This document shows positions 16,534 to 26,600 of a stretch of 64,000 nt of DNA, in pieces; position 1 is the first letter of the stretch, and each line of letters opens with the position of its first letter. The notes beneath the pieces were generated by a model. That model did no database searches. It had not been told where the DNA came from and was given only the letters and a program-made list of their open reading frames with translations. Both the position numbers and the translations under genes were made by a program. This DNA is from Pyxidicoccus xibeiensis (GTDB lineage: Bacteria; Myxococcota; Myxococcia; Myxococcales; Myxococcaceae). The stretch is from assembly GCF_024198175.1 (NCBI RefSeq), contig NZ_JAJVKV010000010.1, forward strand, positions 285,311-349,310, written 5' to 3'.

Positions 16534-18137
16534 CAGGCACTCCGGGCGCGGTTGAGCCGCCCGAAGATGGCCTTGTTGGCTTTGTAGAGATTGACGAACT
16601 CGCGGAACAGCTCGTCGTAGAGCGCCCGGTTCTTCGGGTCCGGCTCGTACGTGCGGGCGATGGGCACGAGCGAGGGAATCTCCTCCACCGTGAGCTGCCC
16701 CAGCGCCACGGCCGCCTGGAACGCGGCGCCCCGGGCGTTGGCCAGCACCGGCTCATCCACCTGGTGGATGGTGCGGCCCAGCACGTCCGCGTGAATCTGG
16801 CACCACAGCGGCGAGCGGGCCCCGCCGCCGATGATGCGCATGGAGTCCAGCCGGCGGCCCACGAACTGCTCCACGTAGGTGAACAGCCAGCGCGAGTTGT
16901 AGGCCACGCCCTCCATCACCGCCCGCACCATGTGGGCCCGCGTCGTCTTCAGGGACTGGTTGAAGAAGCCGCCGCGCAGCGACTTGTCGTCCACCGGGCT
17001 GCGCTCGCCGTTGAGCCAGGGCATGAAGATGAGCTGGTCGCTCCCGGCGGGGACGCCGCCGGCCTCGCGCTCCATCAGCTTGTAGACCTCGGACGAGTCG
17101 TCCTCCGCGCCCTGCTGCCCGGGCCGCGAGTCCTTGCCGTAGAGGATGTTGTCCTTGAGGAAGGTGAGGCAGATGCCGGCGGACTCCTGCTCGTTGGCCA
17201 GGAGATAGCGGCCCGGGAGGGCGGACGGCACGGTGGCCATCTGGTGGAAGACGTCCGTCTTCTTGTAGGGCACGTGGCAGCTCAGCCAGGACGACGTGCC
17301 CACGCACAGGTGCGGCTCGTTGTCCCGCACCGCGCCCGAGCCCACGGCGGCGGCGAGGATGTCCGGAGCGCCCGTCACCACCTGGACGTCCTCGCTCAGA
17401 CCCAGGGCGCGCGCGGCCTCCGGCTGGAGCGGGCCGAGCACGGAGGCGGCGGGCACCAGGTCCGGCAGCTTCTCCCGCTGGAGCCCCGTCATCTGGAGCA
17501 GCCGCTCGTCGTAGGCGATGCGCGTCAGGTCGCGGTTGTCCGTCACCCAGTGCAGGGTGATGGAGTCGTACGAGGCGGTGAAGCGGCCGCTCAGCTTCAG
17601 GTTGAGCCAGTCCTTGGGCTCCAGGAACTTGTACGTGTTCCGGTAGAGCTCGGGGTGCTCGCCCTGGAGGTAGAGGATGTGGCCGACGGGGTCCTTCCCG
17701 GACAGGCTCGGCAGCCCTCCAGTCAGCCGAATCCAGGTGAGCAGGCGGCGCAGGCCGAAGCCCTCGATGGGGATGAACCCGGAGGCCACGCGCTTGACGT
17801 GCGCGGCGCCGCGCGAGTCCATCCAGATGAGCGCGGGGCACAGGGGCTGGCCCTTCGCGTCCACGGCCACGGTGCCGGACCACTGCGAGCTGCAGTTGAC
17901 GCCGATGATGTCGCTGGCGGGGATGCGGCCGGACTCCAGCAGCCGCCGCGTGCCGCGGACGATGGCACTCCACCAGGCCTCGGGGTCCTGCTCGGCGCCT
18001 CCGTCGGGCAGCAGGGAGAGCTCCAGCGGCTCCACGTCGCCCCCGAGAATCCTTCCCCGGAGCGTGACGACGGCGAGCTTCACCGCCGAGGTGCCGAGGT
18101 CGATGGCCAGGATGGACTTGTCACCTGCGTGGGACAC
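16533..18137 (-). CDS. FGGY family carbohydrate kinase (xylulokinase-like)
   Basis: A 534-residue two-domain sugar kinase. The first ATPase motif is ILAIDLGTSAVKLAVV near the N-terminus, followed by NCSSQWSGTVAVD and ALIWMDSRG; the second domain has VVTGAPDILAAAVGSGAV, the FGGY signature region FMPWLNGERSPVDD, and IIGGGARSPLW (adenosine site). The nearest reading is xylulokinase/gluconokinase, though the family is broad. The start is a GTG with GGAGG five bases upstream. The stop overlaps the start of the PLP lyase by one base, indicating joint production. No sugar isomerase or transporter lies nearby, so an ordinary pentose pathway role is not supported by context. Confidence 0.88.
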   Translation of the reverse strand: MSHAGDKSILAIDLGTSAVKLAVVTLRGRILGGDVEPLELSLLPDGGAEQDPEAWWSAIVRGTRRLLESGRIPASDIIGVNCSSQWSGTVAVDAKGQPLCPALIWMDSRGAAHVKRVASGFIPIEGFGLRRLLTWIRLTGGLPSLSGKDPVGHILYLQGEHPELYRNTYKFLEPKDWLNLKLSGRFTASYDSITLHWVTDNRDLTRIAYDERLLQMTGLQREKLPDLVPAASVLGPLQPEAARALGLSEDVQVVTGAPDILAAAVGSGAVRDNEPHLCVGTSSWLSCHVPYKKTDVFHQMATVPSALPGRYLLANEQESAGICLTFLKDNILYGKDSRPGQQGAEDDSSEVYKLMEREAGGVPAGSDQLIFMPWLNGERSPVDDKSLRGGFFNQSLKTTRAHMVRAVMEGVAYNSRWLFTYVEQFVGRRLDSMRIIGGGARSPLWCQIHADVLGRTIHQVDEPVLANARGAAFQAAVALGQLTVEEIPSLVPIARTYEPDPKNRALYDELFREFVNLYKANKAIFGRLNRARSA

Positions 18138-18345
18138 ACGGCCCTCCGGGATGCGGGTCAGGAGTCATCGGGCGAGCGGCGCTGTGCGAGCCCGGACTCT
18201 AGGAAGGGGGTAACAGAACCCGCCACCCAGGTGCTGGGGAAAGTGACGTCTCCACAACCCATGGGTCCGCCCCGCCCGCGAGGTGCCCACCTGGGCGCCG
18301 AGGCCCGCATCCGCTACCTTCAGCCTCGGCACGAGGGGGCCCACC

Positions 18346-18855
18346 ATGCGTCTACGCGCGTCGCTCACCATCCTGGCACTGCTGTCCACCAGCACCGGCT
18401 GCACCACCACCTACAACATCCCCAAATCAGAACTGGCCCAGCTCGACGGCTGGAAGGACGACCGCAACAGCCTGCTCGAGGATGTCGGCGCCTCCCTGCG
18501 CGGCGAGCGCAAGGACGTGCGAGAGCTTCTTGACGATGAAGGACGGGCGCACAAGTTCAATGCGGACACACCGCTCATCCTGGTCCGCCCCCAGGGCAAG
18601 GCGCTGGAGTCCAAGTACCTCCAGGTGGACGTGGACGCCGTCGAGTTCCGGGGCATCCCCGTGGAGCGTCCCGGCCGGCCCGTCAGGGTCGCGCTCGGCG
18701 AAGTGGAGCGGGCGGCCGTTCGCGAGTTCAGCTGGGGGAAGACCGTGCTGCTCACCGGCGGCATCGTCCTCGGAGCGCTGAGCTCGCTCATCGCCGTTGG
18801 CCTCATCGTGGGCGACGGTGACGGCAGCGGTGGCGGTGGCGGCTTCGACGACTGA
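18346..18855 (+). CDS. Small lipoprotein with C-terminal membrane segment
   Basis: A 169-residue protein with a lipoprotein signal (LTILALLSTSTGC; acylated Cys19). A hydrophilic domain of about 110 residues follows, in which an RPQGKALESKYLQVDVDAVEFRG-like strand pattern suggests a small beta fold. A hydrophobic segment (about 135-157, LLTGGIVLGALSSLIAVGLIV) and a Gly/Asp tail end the protein. A GAGGGGG site precedes the ATG. I do not recognise the family. It is divergent from the FGGY kinase and just ahead of the propeller gene. Confidence 0.75.
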   Translation: MRLRASLTILALLSTSTGCTTTYNIPKSELAQLDGWKDDRNSLLEDVGASLRGERKDVRELLDDEGRAHKFNADTPLILVRPQGKALESKYLQVDVDAVEFRGIPVERPGRPVRVALGEVERAAVREFSWGKTVLLTGGIVLGALSSLIAVGLIVGDGDGSGGGGGFDD

Positions 18856-18916
18856 CGGGCTCCGCCGTGAAGGGCATCTGCGCGGGGGGCACAATCCCCC
18901 GTGCTACCTTCGTGCG

Positions 18917-21814
18917 ATGCTCCGCGCCTTCGCCGCGCTCTGGCTGCTCGCAGCCGCGCCGGCCTCCGCCACCGACTCCCCCGAGGCCGTGTGCTCACTG
19001 CGCGCCCTCTTCACGGCGCAGAAGTCCTACCTCCAGGAGAAGGACCGGTACTCGGAGGTACCCGCGCACATCGGCTTCGCACCCGACGAGTGCGTGGATG
19101 GGACGCAGGCCCTCTCGCCCCACCCCGTGCACGCGCGAGGCTGTCACTTCATCTACAGCATCGAGACGCTCGGCCCACAAAAGCGGGACTTCCGCGCCGA
19201 GGCACTGGGCGTCGTGGGGCCCTGGAAGGGCACCCGCTTCGAGCTGCGAGGCGACGGCCGCGTGCTGCGGGCCGACGGGAGCCTGACCCAGGTGAAGTGC
19301 GAGGAGGCGCCCAGAGAGCTCGCGCCCCTCGTTCGCTTCTTCGAGACAGTGCAGGAGCGCGACTGCACCCTGCCGCCCCCGTCCCCCTCCCATGCATGTC
19401 ATGTGGCGCTGAGCGACATGGTGCGCCTCGCGAACGAAGGCATGGGCCTGGCCCAGCGGCTGTACGCGGCGCGGCCATTCGCGCGGGCGCTGAAGCTGCG
19501 CGAGCCCGTGGCGCCGTTCATCTCGCTGTGCGCGACCGACGAGCGTCCGCAGGAGGAGCGCGAGCGCGCGGCGGAGACCCTCGCGCAGCGCGGCGCGCTC
19601 GCCGAGGCGGTCCTGTCGAGGCACTGCGGCGAAGCGGGCGTGCGCACCGGCCTGCGGCGGCTGCTGGCGCCCGGAGCAGCGCCGTGCCCGGGCACCACGT
19701 GTCTGCCCCTGCTCGCGCTCGCGAGGAAAGCTCCCGAGCACAAGCGCGTGCTTCAAACGCACACGAAGGCCGTCGCGGCGGAGCTGATGGCGCTGCGCCC
19801 GTCCGAGCGCGCGTCCGCATTCAACGCCGTGCTCGGCCACTCGACGGCCGCCGCCGCGGCGCTCGCCCAGCTCATGGAGGGCACGCCCGTTGCCGCCGGA
19901 GCACTGCCCGCGTCGGAGTCGGACCCCGTCACCGCGCGGCTCATCCTCGATGCCGAGCAGCACACGCCCCAGGCGGCGCTCGCCCTGCGCGCCTCGCGCG
20001 AGCTGGCGAGTGACGGCGGACTGTCGGCCCCGACCTTCGAGGAGCTCCTCACGTCCGACTGCGCGAGCCTCGACCGGGCGCTCCCGCGACGTCTGTCGCC
20101 CGCGCAGCTCCAGCGGCTCTCGAAGGAGGCGGCCCGGTGCCCGGACCTGTATGTCTCGCGGCTGGCGCCAGAGGCCGCGGGCCTGCCCGCCAAGGACCTT
20201 CCCGCGCTGCTCGCGCCGCTCTCCCCCGAGCAGCGGGCGCCCCTGCGCGACAAGCTCGGCCTCCATGAGGGCCCACGCGCCGAGGCACTCGTCGTCTGGG
20301 TGGCGGAGCATGCTCCCGAGCTGCTGCCGGCCATGCACATCACGAAGGAGGTCGCCCGGCAGCTCCTGAGTCCGGAGCTGAGCCGCCATCTGGGAGGAAG
20401 GTCCGCCGTGCGCGAAGCACTGGTCGGCGTCTCCGCCGACTCCAACTGGCGAATCCACCACGAGGCCTACGAGCTCCTCACGGAGGACTTCCCCTGGCCC
20501 CTCCCCGCGCGTCCACCGCGAGTGCCACCGGGCCCGCCGCCAGGGGACGAACCCTCGAGGTCCGGAGACTTCGGCCTTCTGCGTGTCGTGGAGGACAAGG
20601 GTACGCGGGACCTGTACGTGCAGACCCCGGGCAGCAGCGTGGAGCGCCGGCTGACCACCAGTGGCCGGGTCGCCGGCAACCACATGCAGGCAGCGCCCGT
20701 GGCGCTCTCTCCCGACCGCCGCCAGGTGGCCTACGCGGAGTGGGTCTCCCCTCCTCGCCCCGCGCCTGGCGCATCGCAGCCGCCGTACGTCAGCGGCTGG
20801 AGCTCGCTGCACGTCGTCCGCACGGATGGGAAGGAGCATCGCCTGCTGGTCGAGCTGGGGGCCCCGCCCCCCGGGATGGCGAGGCAGGAGGCGGGCTCGC
20901 TCGTGTGGTCCGACGACGGCACCCGCCTGGCCTACGCGGTGCACACGCACGGCGGCCCGGGCACCACGGAGCAATGTCCCTCCACGGAGCTGTTCGAGGT
21001 GCAGTTGGCCTCGGGCGCCGTGCGGCGCATCCCCCACGAGCGGCTGCGTGGACGGGTGAGGCTGGTGCGCTGGCGGTCCACGAAGCCGGAGCTGGTGCTC
21101 GAAGAGGAGTGCGGCCCCGAGGGCCCTCTGCCCCCGCGCATGGCCGAGCCCACCCCCACGCCCGACTTCGCCGCCTGGCTCGACCTGGCCACCGGGAGTG
21201 TCCTGCGCCGGTGGTCCTCCGGGAAGCTCAGCCTTTCTCCGGATGGCTCGGAAGCCTTCCGGGAGGCGAGACGTCAGCACAGCGTGAGGCACGGCTCCTG
21301 GCCGGGACGCGCCGAGGCGAGCTCCGCCCCTCATCCCGTGGGGGTCTTCGAAGAGGCGGGCCTCGTGGTCCAGCCGCGCCTGCCACTGGGCATCCCGAGC
21401 CGTTACCGCGTGGCGCTGCTGTGGCTTCACCGCGAGCCCTCCGCACTCGCCGTGCTGCACCGGCTGCAGGGCTACGCGCCCGAGTGCGCGGGCGTCGAGG
21501 TGCCGGAGCCCACGCTGGCGCGGCTCGACCTGCTCACGGGCGCCTCCCAGGTGCTGTGGCGCCAGCGCAGCGGGGTGCGAATCCTCTCGCTCAGCCCGGA
21601 TGACGCGTGGGTGCTCGTCGGGCTCCTCACAGGCGCCACGGAGCCCGCGCTCATGTGCGGCCCGCTCAGGTATGAGCGGATGTACGCGGTGCGCCTCCAG
21701 GACCTCGAGCGGACGGCGTCCCTGAGAGAGCTTCGCGAGCGGGCGATACCCCTGACGCCCCCCAGGACGTGGAACACTGACAGCGCCGGCTACCTCGGCT
21801 GGGTCCGGCGGTGA
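18917..21814 (+). CDS. Secreted protein with pilin-like N-terminus and beta-propeller C-terminus
   Basis: A 965-residue protein with a signal peptide (LRAFAALWLLAAAPASA). The first mature ~110 residues (VCSLRALFTAQKSYLQEKDRYSE, DFRAEALGV, FELRGDGRVLRADG) resemble the globular domain of type IV pilin-like proteins without the long membrane helix. About 400 alpha-helical, Ala/Leu-rich residues follow, with no clear repeats. The C-terminal ~400 residues read like WD40/TolB-type propeller blades (PVALSPDRRQVAYAEW, LVWSDDGTRLAYAV, SLSPDDAWVLVGL). The start follows a CGGGGG/CCCCCG hairpin (18883-18901). The order of domains is unusual; function unknown, possibly surface protein-protein contacts. 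Confidence 0.7.
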   Translation: MLRAFAALWLLAAAPASATDSPEAVCSLRALFTAQKSYLQEKDRYSEVPAHIGFAPDECVDGTQALSPHPVHARGCHFIYSIETLGPQKRDFRAEALGVVGPWKGTRFELRGDGRVLRADGSLTQVKCEEAPRELAPLVRFFETVQERDCTLPPPSPSHACHVALSDMVRLANEGMGLAQRLYAARPFARALKLREPVAPFISLCATDERPQEERERAAETLAQRGALAEAVLSRHCGEAGVRTGLRRLLAPGAAPCPGTTCLPLLALARKAPEHKRVLQTHTKAVAAELMALRPSERASAFNAVLGHSTAAAAALAQLMEGTPVAAGALPASESDPVTARLILDAEQHTPQAALALRASRELASDGGLSAPTFEELLTSDCASLDRALPRRLSPAQLQRLSKEAARCPDLYVSRLAPEAAGLPAKDLPALLAPLSPEQRAPLRDKLGLHEGPRAEALVVWVAEHAPELLPAMHITKEVARQLLSPELSRHLGGRSAVREALVGVSADSNWRIHHEAYELLTEDFPWPLPARPPRVPPGPPPGDEPSRSGDFGLLRVVEDKGTRDLYVQTPGSSVERRLTTSGRVAGNHMQAAPVALSPDRRQVAYAEWVSPPRPAPGASQPPYVSGWSSLHVVRTDGKEHRLLVELGAPPPGMARQEAGSLVWSDDGTRLAYAVHTHGGPGTTEQCPSTELFEVQLASGAVRRIPHERLRGRVRLVRWRSTKPELVLEEECGPEGPLPPRMAEPTPTPDFAAWLDLATGSVLRRWSSGKLSLSPDGSEAFREARRQHSVRHGSWPGRAEASSAPHPVGVFEEAGLVVQPRLPLGIPSRYRVALLWLHREPSALAVLHRLQGYAPECAGVEVPEPTLARLDLLTGASQVLWRQRSGVRILSLSPDDAWVLVGLLTGATEPALMCGPLRYERMYAVRLQDLERTASLRELRERAIPLTPPRTWNTDSAGYLGWVRR

Positions 21815-21908
21815 TTCTTCACGCGACGGAGTCGACGCGGAAGGCGTACGGGTGGCCCACCATCGCGAGGCCGGCCTGTGTAACGTACGCACCGGACCTG
21901 GGGGTGGA

Positions 21909-23405
21909 ATGCGCCGGCTTTTCATCAGCACGCGGGAGCTGTGCACGCGGCACCCGGTAGCGCTGGGTGTCGCCGCGACGTTCGGCCTGAGCCTGCTGCT
22001 GCGCTGGCTGTTCCTCCAGGCGGTGCCCGACAGGACCTGGCCCTTCTCCATCTTCTTCTACGGCGACTCGCGCTTCTTCCATGCGTACGCGCTCGACTGG
22101 GCGCGTGACAGGCCGTCGCAGGCCACCCTCCCCTACCACCCGCCGCTGTTCCCCTGGTGCCTGGGGCTGCTCTACCGCGTCCTCGGCGAGCCCCAGGGCA
22201 GCGCGTACCCGTACAAGCTGGCCCTCGCGCTGCTGAACTCCGCCACGGTGGCCTTCACCTGGTGGTGGTGGCGCCGGGTGATGGGCACCGCGTGGAGCCT
22301 GCTGGGCGCCGCCCTCTTCGCGTCCAGCTTCGGCTGGCTGGTGCTCTCCACCACGTACAGCAACGAGGTGCTCTACGCCCTCTTCCTCTCCGCCACCTGC
22401 GCGCTGATGCTCCAGCACCGCGCCGGGCCCACGTGGGGTGGCGCCGTGCTGCTGGGCGCCGTCATGGGGCTGGGCTCGCTCACCCGCGCCGAGCACCTGT
22501 ACCTCTGGCCCTTCCTGCTCGCCTGGGCGTGGCTGTACCGGGGGAAGACGCCGCTTTCCGCGCTGGCACTGCGCTGGGGCGCGGCGGCGCTGGTGTCCGC
22601 GCTGGTGCTGGCCCCCTGGGCCATCCACAACGCGGCCGTGCTGCGCGAGCTCAACGCGCGCACGCCGGGCCTGGAGCCGCTGCCAGAGCTGGCCCCCGTC
22701 ACCGTCTACGGCCCCATCAACTTCGCCATGGCCAACCACGCCGGGGCTACCGGCGGCTTCACCCCGGACTCCGTCAACCAGCTCGGCCAGGACGGGCACC
22801 TGGACGTGGCCAACCCCGCCCACCGCCACCTGCTCTTGCACGGCTACGCCCGGGGCCTGGAGTGGATGCGCGAGCACCCCGCCGACGCGGCCCGCCTCTG
22901 GGTGGCCAAGCTGGACCGCTGGCTGGACGGCCTGAGCCTCGGCTTCGGCGCGTCCAACCTGCCCTCCGGCCTCAACGGCAACCGCGCGCCGGTGGACCTC
23001 TTCGTCCCCGAGGGCACCTGGCTGAAGTGGCCGCTGCTCCTGCTGCTCGTCGCTGGCGCCGTGCTGTCGCTGCTCCCACCGTGGCGCACCTACGCCCTCT
23101 TCACCGCGGTGCTGCTGCACCGCGCCCTCATCACCCTCGCCTTCTTCGGCTACACGCGCGGGCTGCTCGCCATCTTCCCCGTGCTCGTACCCCTGCTGCT
23201 GCTGCCTCTCGTCGTCCTCGCCGCGCGCCGGCCCGCCCTGGCCTCACGGCTGCCCGCCGTCGCCGCCGCAGCGCTGTTGCTCCTGTGGGTGGAGGCAGGC
23301 GCTCTCGCACTCGGTGCGCCCCGCGGCTTCATGGCCAGCGGCAGCACCGACAGCGCCAGCGGCAAGCTCATCCAGGACGACTGGGTGCGTATCTGGCTGC
23401 GGTAG
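21909..23405 (+). CDS. Membrane glycosyltransferase, GT39/ArnT-like
   Basis: A 498-residue integral membrane protein with about ten or more hydrophobic helices. The N-terminal loop FYGDSRFFHAYALDWA carries the acidic residue expected after the first membrane segment of dolichyl-phosphate-mannose/undecaprenyl-phosphate-sugar using glycosyltransferases (PMT_2/ArnT superfamily). HPPLFPWCLGLLY and LGSLTRAEHLYLWPFLL are also typical. It probably transfers a sugar from a lipid carrier to an acceptor on the outer face of the inner membrane. The ATG at 21909 follows GGGGGTGGA; an upstream GTG at 21852 would add an implausible 19 residues. Acceptor unknown. Confidence 0.82.
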   Translation: MRRLFISTRELCTRHPVALGVAATFGLSLLLRWLFLQAVPDRTWPFSIFFYGDSRFFHAYALDWARDRPSQATLPYHPPLFPWCLGLLYRVLGEPQGSAYPYKLALALLNSATVAFTWWWWRRVMGTAWSLLGAALFASSFGWLVLSTTYSNEVLYALFLSATCALMLQHRAGPTWGGAVLLGAVMGLGSLTRAEHLYLWPFLLAWAWLYRGKTPLSALALRWGAAALVSALVLAPWAIHNAAVLRELNARTPGLEPLPELAPVTVYGPINFAMANHAGATGGFTPDSVNQLGQDGHLDVANPAHRHLLLHGYARGLEWMREHPADAARLWVAKLDRWLDGLSLGFGASNLPSGLNGNRAPVDLFVPEGTWLKWPLLLLLVAGAVLSLLPPWRTYALFTAVLLHRALITLAFFGYTRGLLAIFPVLVPLLLLPLVVLAARRPALASRLPAVAAAALLLLWVEAGALALGAPRGFMASGSTDSASGKLIQDDWVRIWLR

Positions 23406-23606
23406 CAACCCGGCTACACGTCAATAAAAATCCACCCCTGCCGTACCGAATCGCGCTCCACGCGAGTGCCGGTTTCACCTGTCGTGCGAGGGCCCGTCTT
23501 CCAGTTAACACTCTTACCCCGCGTTTTCCTTGGCACTCCTGTTTCCAGGACATCACTGGGAATTACAAGGATTCAGTTTTTGTTTCAGGGCCGCTAATGC
23601 GTTGAG

Positions 23607-23624
23607 GGCTCCACCCCTGGAGCC
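23607..23624 (+). promoter_or_regulatory. Hairpin in the metalloprotease leader
   Basis: GGCTCCA (23607-23613), loop CCCC, TGGAGCC (23618-23624): a perfect 7-bp stem 45 bases before the protease start. A second weaker stem, GGGTCCG with CGGGCCC, follows before the AGGAG site. The 264-base upstream region also has AT-rich runs (AATAAAAATCC, TTTTTGTTTC) and presumably holds the promoter. Possibly an mRNA leader structure. Confidence 0.3.
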
Positions 23625-23669
23625 ACCTCGGGTCCGTTCCCCACGGGCCCCCTATGAGGAGATCAACGC

Positions 23670-26600
23670 ATGCGCCACACGAAGGTGTCAGCAGCATGTC
23701 TCGTCCTGCTCCTGTCAGCAGCGAGCTGGGCGTTCAAGCCGCCCGACGAGGGCCAGAGTGCCGTCGCCAGCAAGGCCTTCTTCAAGCCCGAGCTGTACCT
23801 GCCCATCCAGAACGTCCCGCTGGACACCGCGCGCAAGAGCATGAACTCGCTCAGTGCCGACGCGTGGGACGACTTCTTTGCCCGCAACGGCAAGGACTTC
23901 AACGTCTACATCGACCCCCGCACCGGCGCGCCCACGTCCGTGCAGGGCTCCATCCCCCTCATCCCGGGCAAGGGCTTCAACAACAAGGTCACGCTCGATG
24001 GCGTGCGTGAGGCCATCGGCCGCTCCGTCGCGGACGTGGATGCCTCCGTCGTCGAGGACCTGGTCCTCAAGTTCATCGCGGACAACCAGACCGCGCTCAA
24101 CATCGACCTGATGCAGCTGGGCTCGCCCCGCGTGACGCAGGTCGCCGAGCACCTGTGGCAGGTGCACATCCCGCAGCAGCTCAACGGCATCACCGTGCGC
24201 CACGCGCGCCTGGCCGCCACCATCAGCCACGGCAACCTCATCCTCCTGGGCACCGAGGCCTGGCACAACGCGCGCATCGACACCCGCCCCGCGTTCGCCC
24301 CCGCCGACGCGCTCGTGGCGGGCAACGGCTTCATCGGCCTGCTCACCACCCCGCAGCAGCTGTGGCAGCAGCCCGCGCTGGAGATTGCCCCCGTCGCCCG
24401 CTCCGGTGAGGCCTTCAACGGCGCCGTCGGCACCGGCTACGAGCACCAGCTCGTCTACGCCTACGGCTTCCAGGACCCGGACGGCCACCAGCGCTGGAAG
24501 GTGACGGTGGACGCCCAGTCCGGCGAGGTGATGGCCATCGAGGACGACAACCACTACTTCGACGCGCAGATTACCGGCGGCGTCTACCCGTCCACCAACA
24601 TCGGCACCTGCGCCGACAACACGGTCTGCGGCACCATGCAGCCCAACACGCCGATGCCCTGGGCCAACACGGGCGTCGCGTCCCCCAACAACTTCACGGA
24701 CTCCGCGGGTATCTACAACTACACCTCCGGCACCGCCACCACCACGCTGGCCGGCCGCTACGTCCGCGTGGCCGACAGCTGCGGCGCCATCAGCGTCAGC
24801 ACCACCACGGGCAACCTGAACCTGGGCGGCGTCAACAACGACCATGACTGCACCGTGCCCGCCGGCACCTCCGCGGGCAACACCGCCGCGGCGCGCTCCA
24901 GCTTCTACGAGCTGGGCAAGCTGGCCGAGCAGGCCCGTGGCTGGCTCCCGGCCAACACCTGGCTGGGCAGCCAGCTGGTCTCCAACGTCAACCTGAACAG
25001 CACCTGCAACGCCTTCTGGAACGGCTCGTCGGTGAACTTCTACCGGAGCGGCGGCGGCTGCCGGAACACCGGTGAGATTGGCGCCGTGTTCGACCACGAG
25101 TGGGGCCACGGCATCGACGACTTCGACGCCAACGGCACGCTGTCCAACTCCTCCGAGGGCTACGCGGACATCGCCGCCATCTACCGCCTGCAGACGTCCT
25201 GCGTGGGCTACGGCTTCTTCCAGACCACCAACCGCGGCTGCGGCCAGACGCCGGACGGCAGCGGCTACAACCAGCAGGAGGCGCAGGTCTCCGGCCAGTC
25301 CTGGTGCAACACCAAGTGCTCCGGCGTGCGTGACGCGGACTGGAAGGCCAGCGTGAACAACGTCCCGGCCACCCCGCAGAACTTCGTGTGCCCCATGTGC
25401 AGCGCCAGCACCGGCCCCTGCGGCCGCCAGGTGCACTGCGCCGCCTCGCCCGCGCGCCAGGCCGCCTGGGACCTCGTGACGATTGACCTGGCGGCGGCGC
25501 CGTTCAACTACGACTCCAACACCGCCTTCATCGTCGGCAACAAGGTGTTCTACCAGGGCAGCGGCAACATCGGCACGTGGCACGGCTGCAACTGCACCGC
25601 CGGCACGTCCGACGGCTGCGGCGCCACCAACGGCTACATGCAGTGGCTGGCGGCGGATGACGACAACGGCAACCTGGCCGACGGCACGCCGCACATGACG
25701 GCCATCTACGCCGCGTACAACCGCCACAACATCGCCTGCAGCACGCCGGCCCCCGTCAACAGCGGCTGCGCCTCCGGCCCCACGGCCGCCCCCACGCAGA
25801 CGGCCACCCCCGGCGACGGCCAGGTGGGCCTGAGCTGGACGTCGTCTCCCGGCGCCACCGAGTACTGGGTGATGAAGACCGAGGGCTTCGCCGGCTGTGA
25901 CTTCGGCAAGGCCAAGGTCGCCACGGTGTCGGGCACCAGCTACACGGACACCGAGGTCGCCAACGGCCGCCAGTACTGCTACTCCGTCGTGCCGGCCTCC
26001 TCGAGCGCCTGCTACGGCCGCGCCAGCGCGTGCACCTGCGCCACGCCGGCCTGCACCGCGCCGGGCCTGGCCACCCTCACCACGCCGGCCAACGGCGCCA
26101 CGGGCGTGGAGCCCGCGGCGGTGCTGGACTGGAGCGACGTGTCGGGTGCCTCCACGTATGAGGTCCAGGTCGCCACCGACTCCGCCTTCACCAACGTCGT
26201 GGCCACGGCCACCACGCTGACGGCGAGCGGCTGGACGGTGTCTCCCGCGCTGGCCTCCAACACCGCGTACTTCTGGCGCGTGCGCGCCCGGAACTCGTGC
26301 GGTGGCACGGGCGCGTGGACGTCCGCGTCCTCGTTCACCACCCGTGGCTGCGTCGCCCTGGCGGCGCCCACGCTGGTCTCCCCGGCCAACGGCGCCACGG
26401 GCATCGGCACGGCCGCGACGCTCGACTGGAGCGACGTGACGGGCGCCACCCGCTACGAGGTGCAGGTCGCCACGGACTCCGCGTTCACGAGCGTGGTCCG
26501 CTCCAGCACCACCCTGTCCTCCAGCACCTGGACGGTGACGCCGGCGCTGAACAGCAGCACGGTGTACTACTGGCGGGCCCGCGCGGCGGACAGCTGCGGC

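Noticed and set aside
18258..18267. ACCCATGGGT palindrome between the FGGY kinase and the small lipoprotein
   Set aside because: Only 10 bp; could be chance, and no regulator or promoter context supports it.
23530..23546. TTGGCAC-like sigma-54 promoter upstream of the metalloprotease
   Set aside because: The -12 element reads TTTCC rather than TTGC, lacking the most conserved GC; too weak to call.
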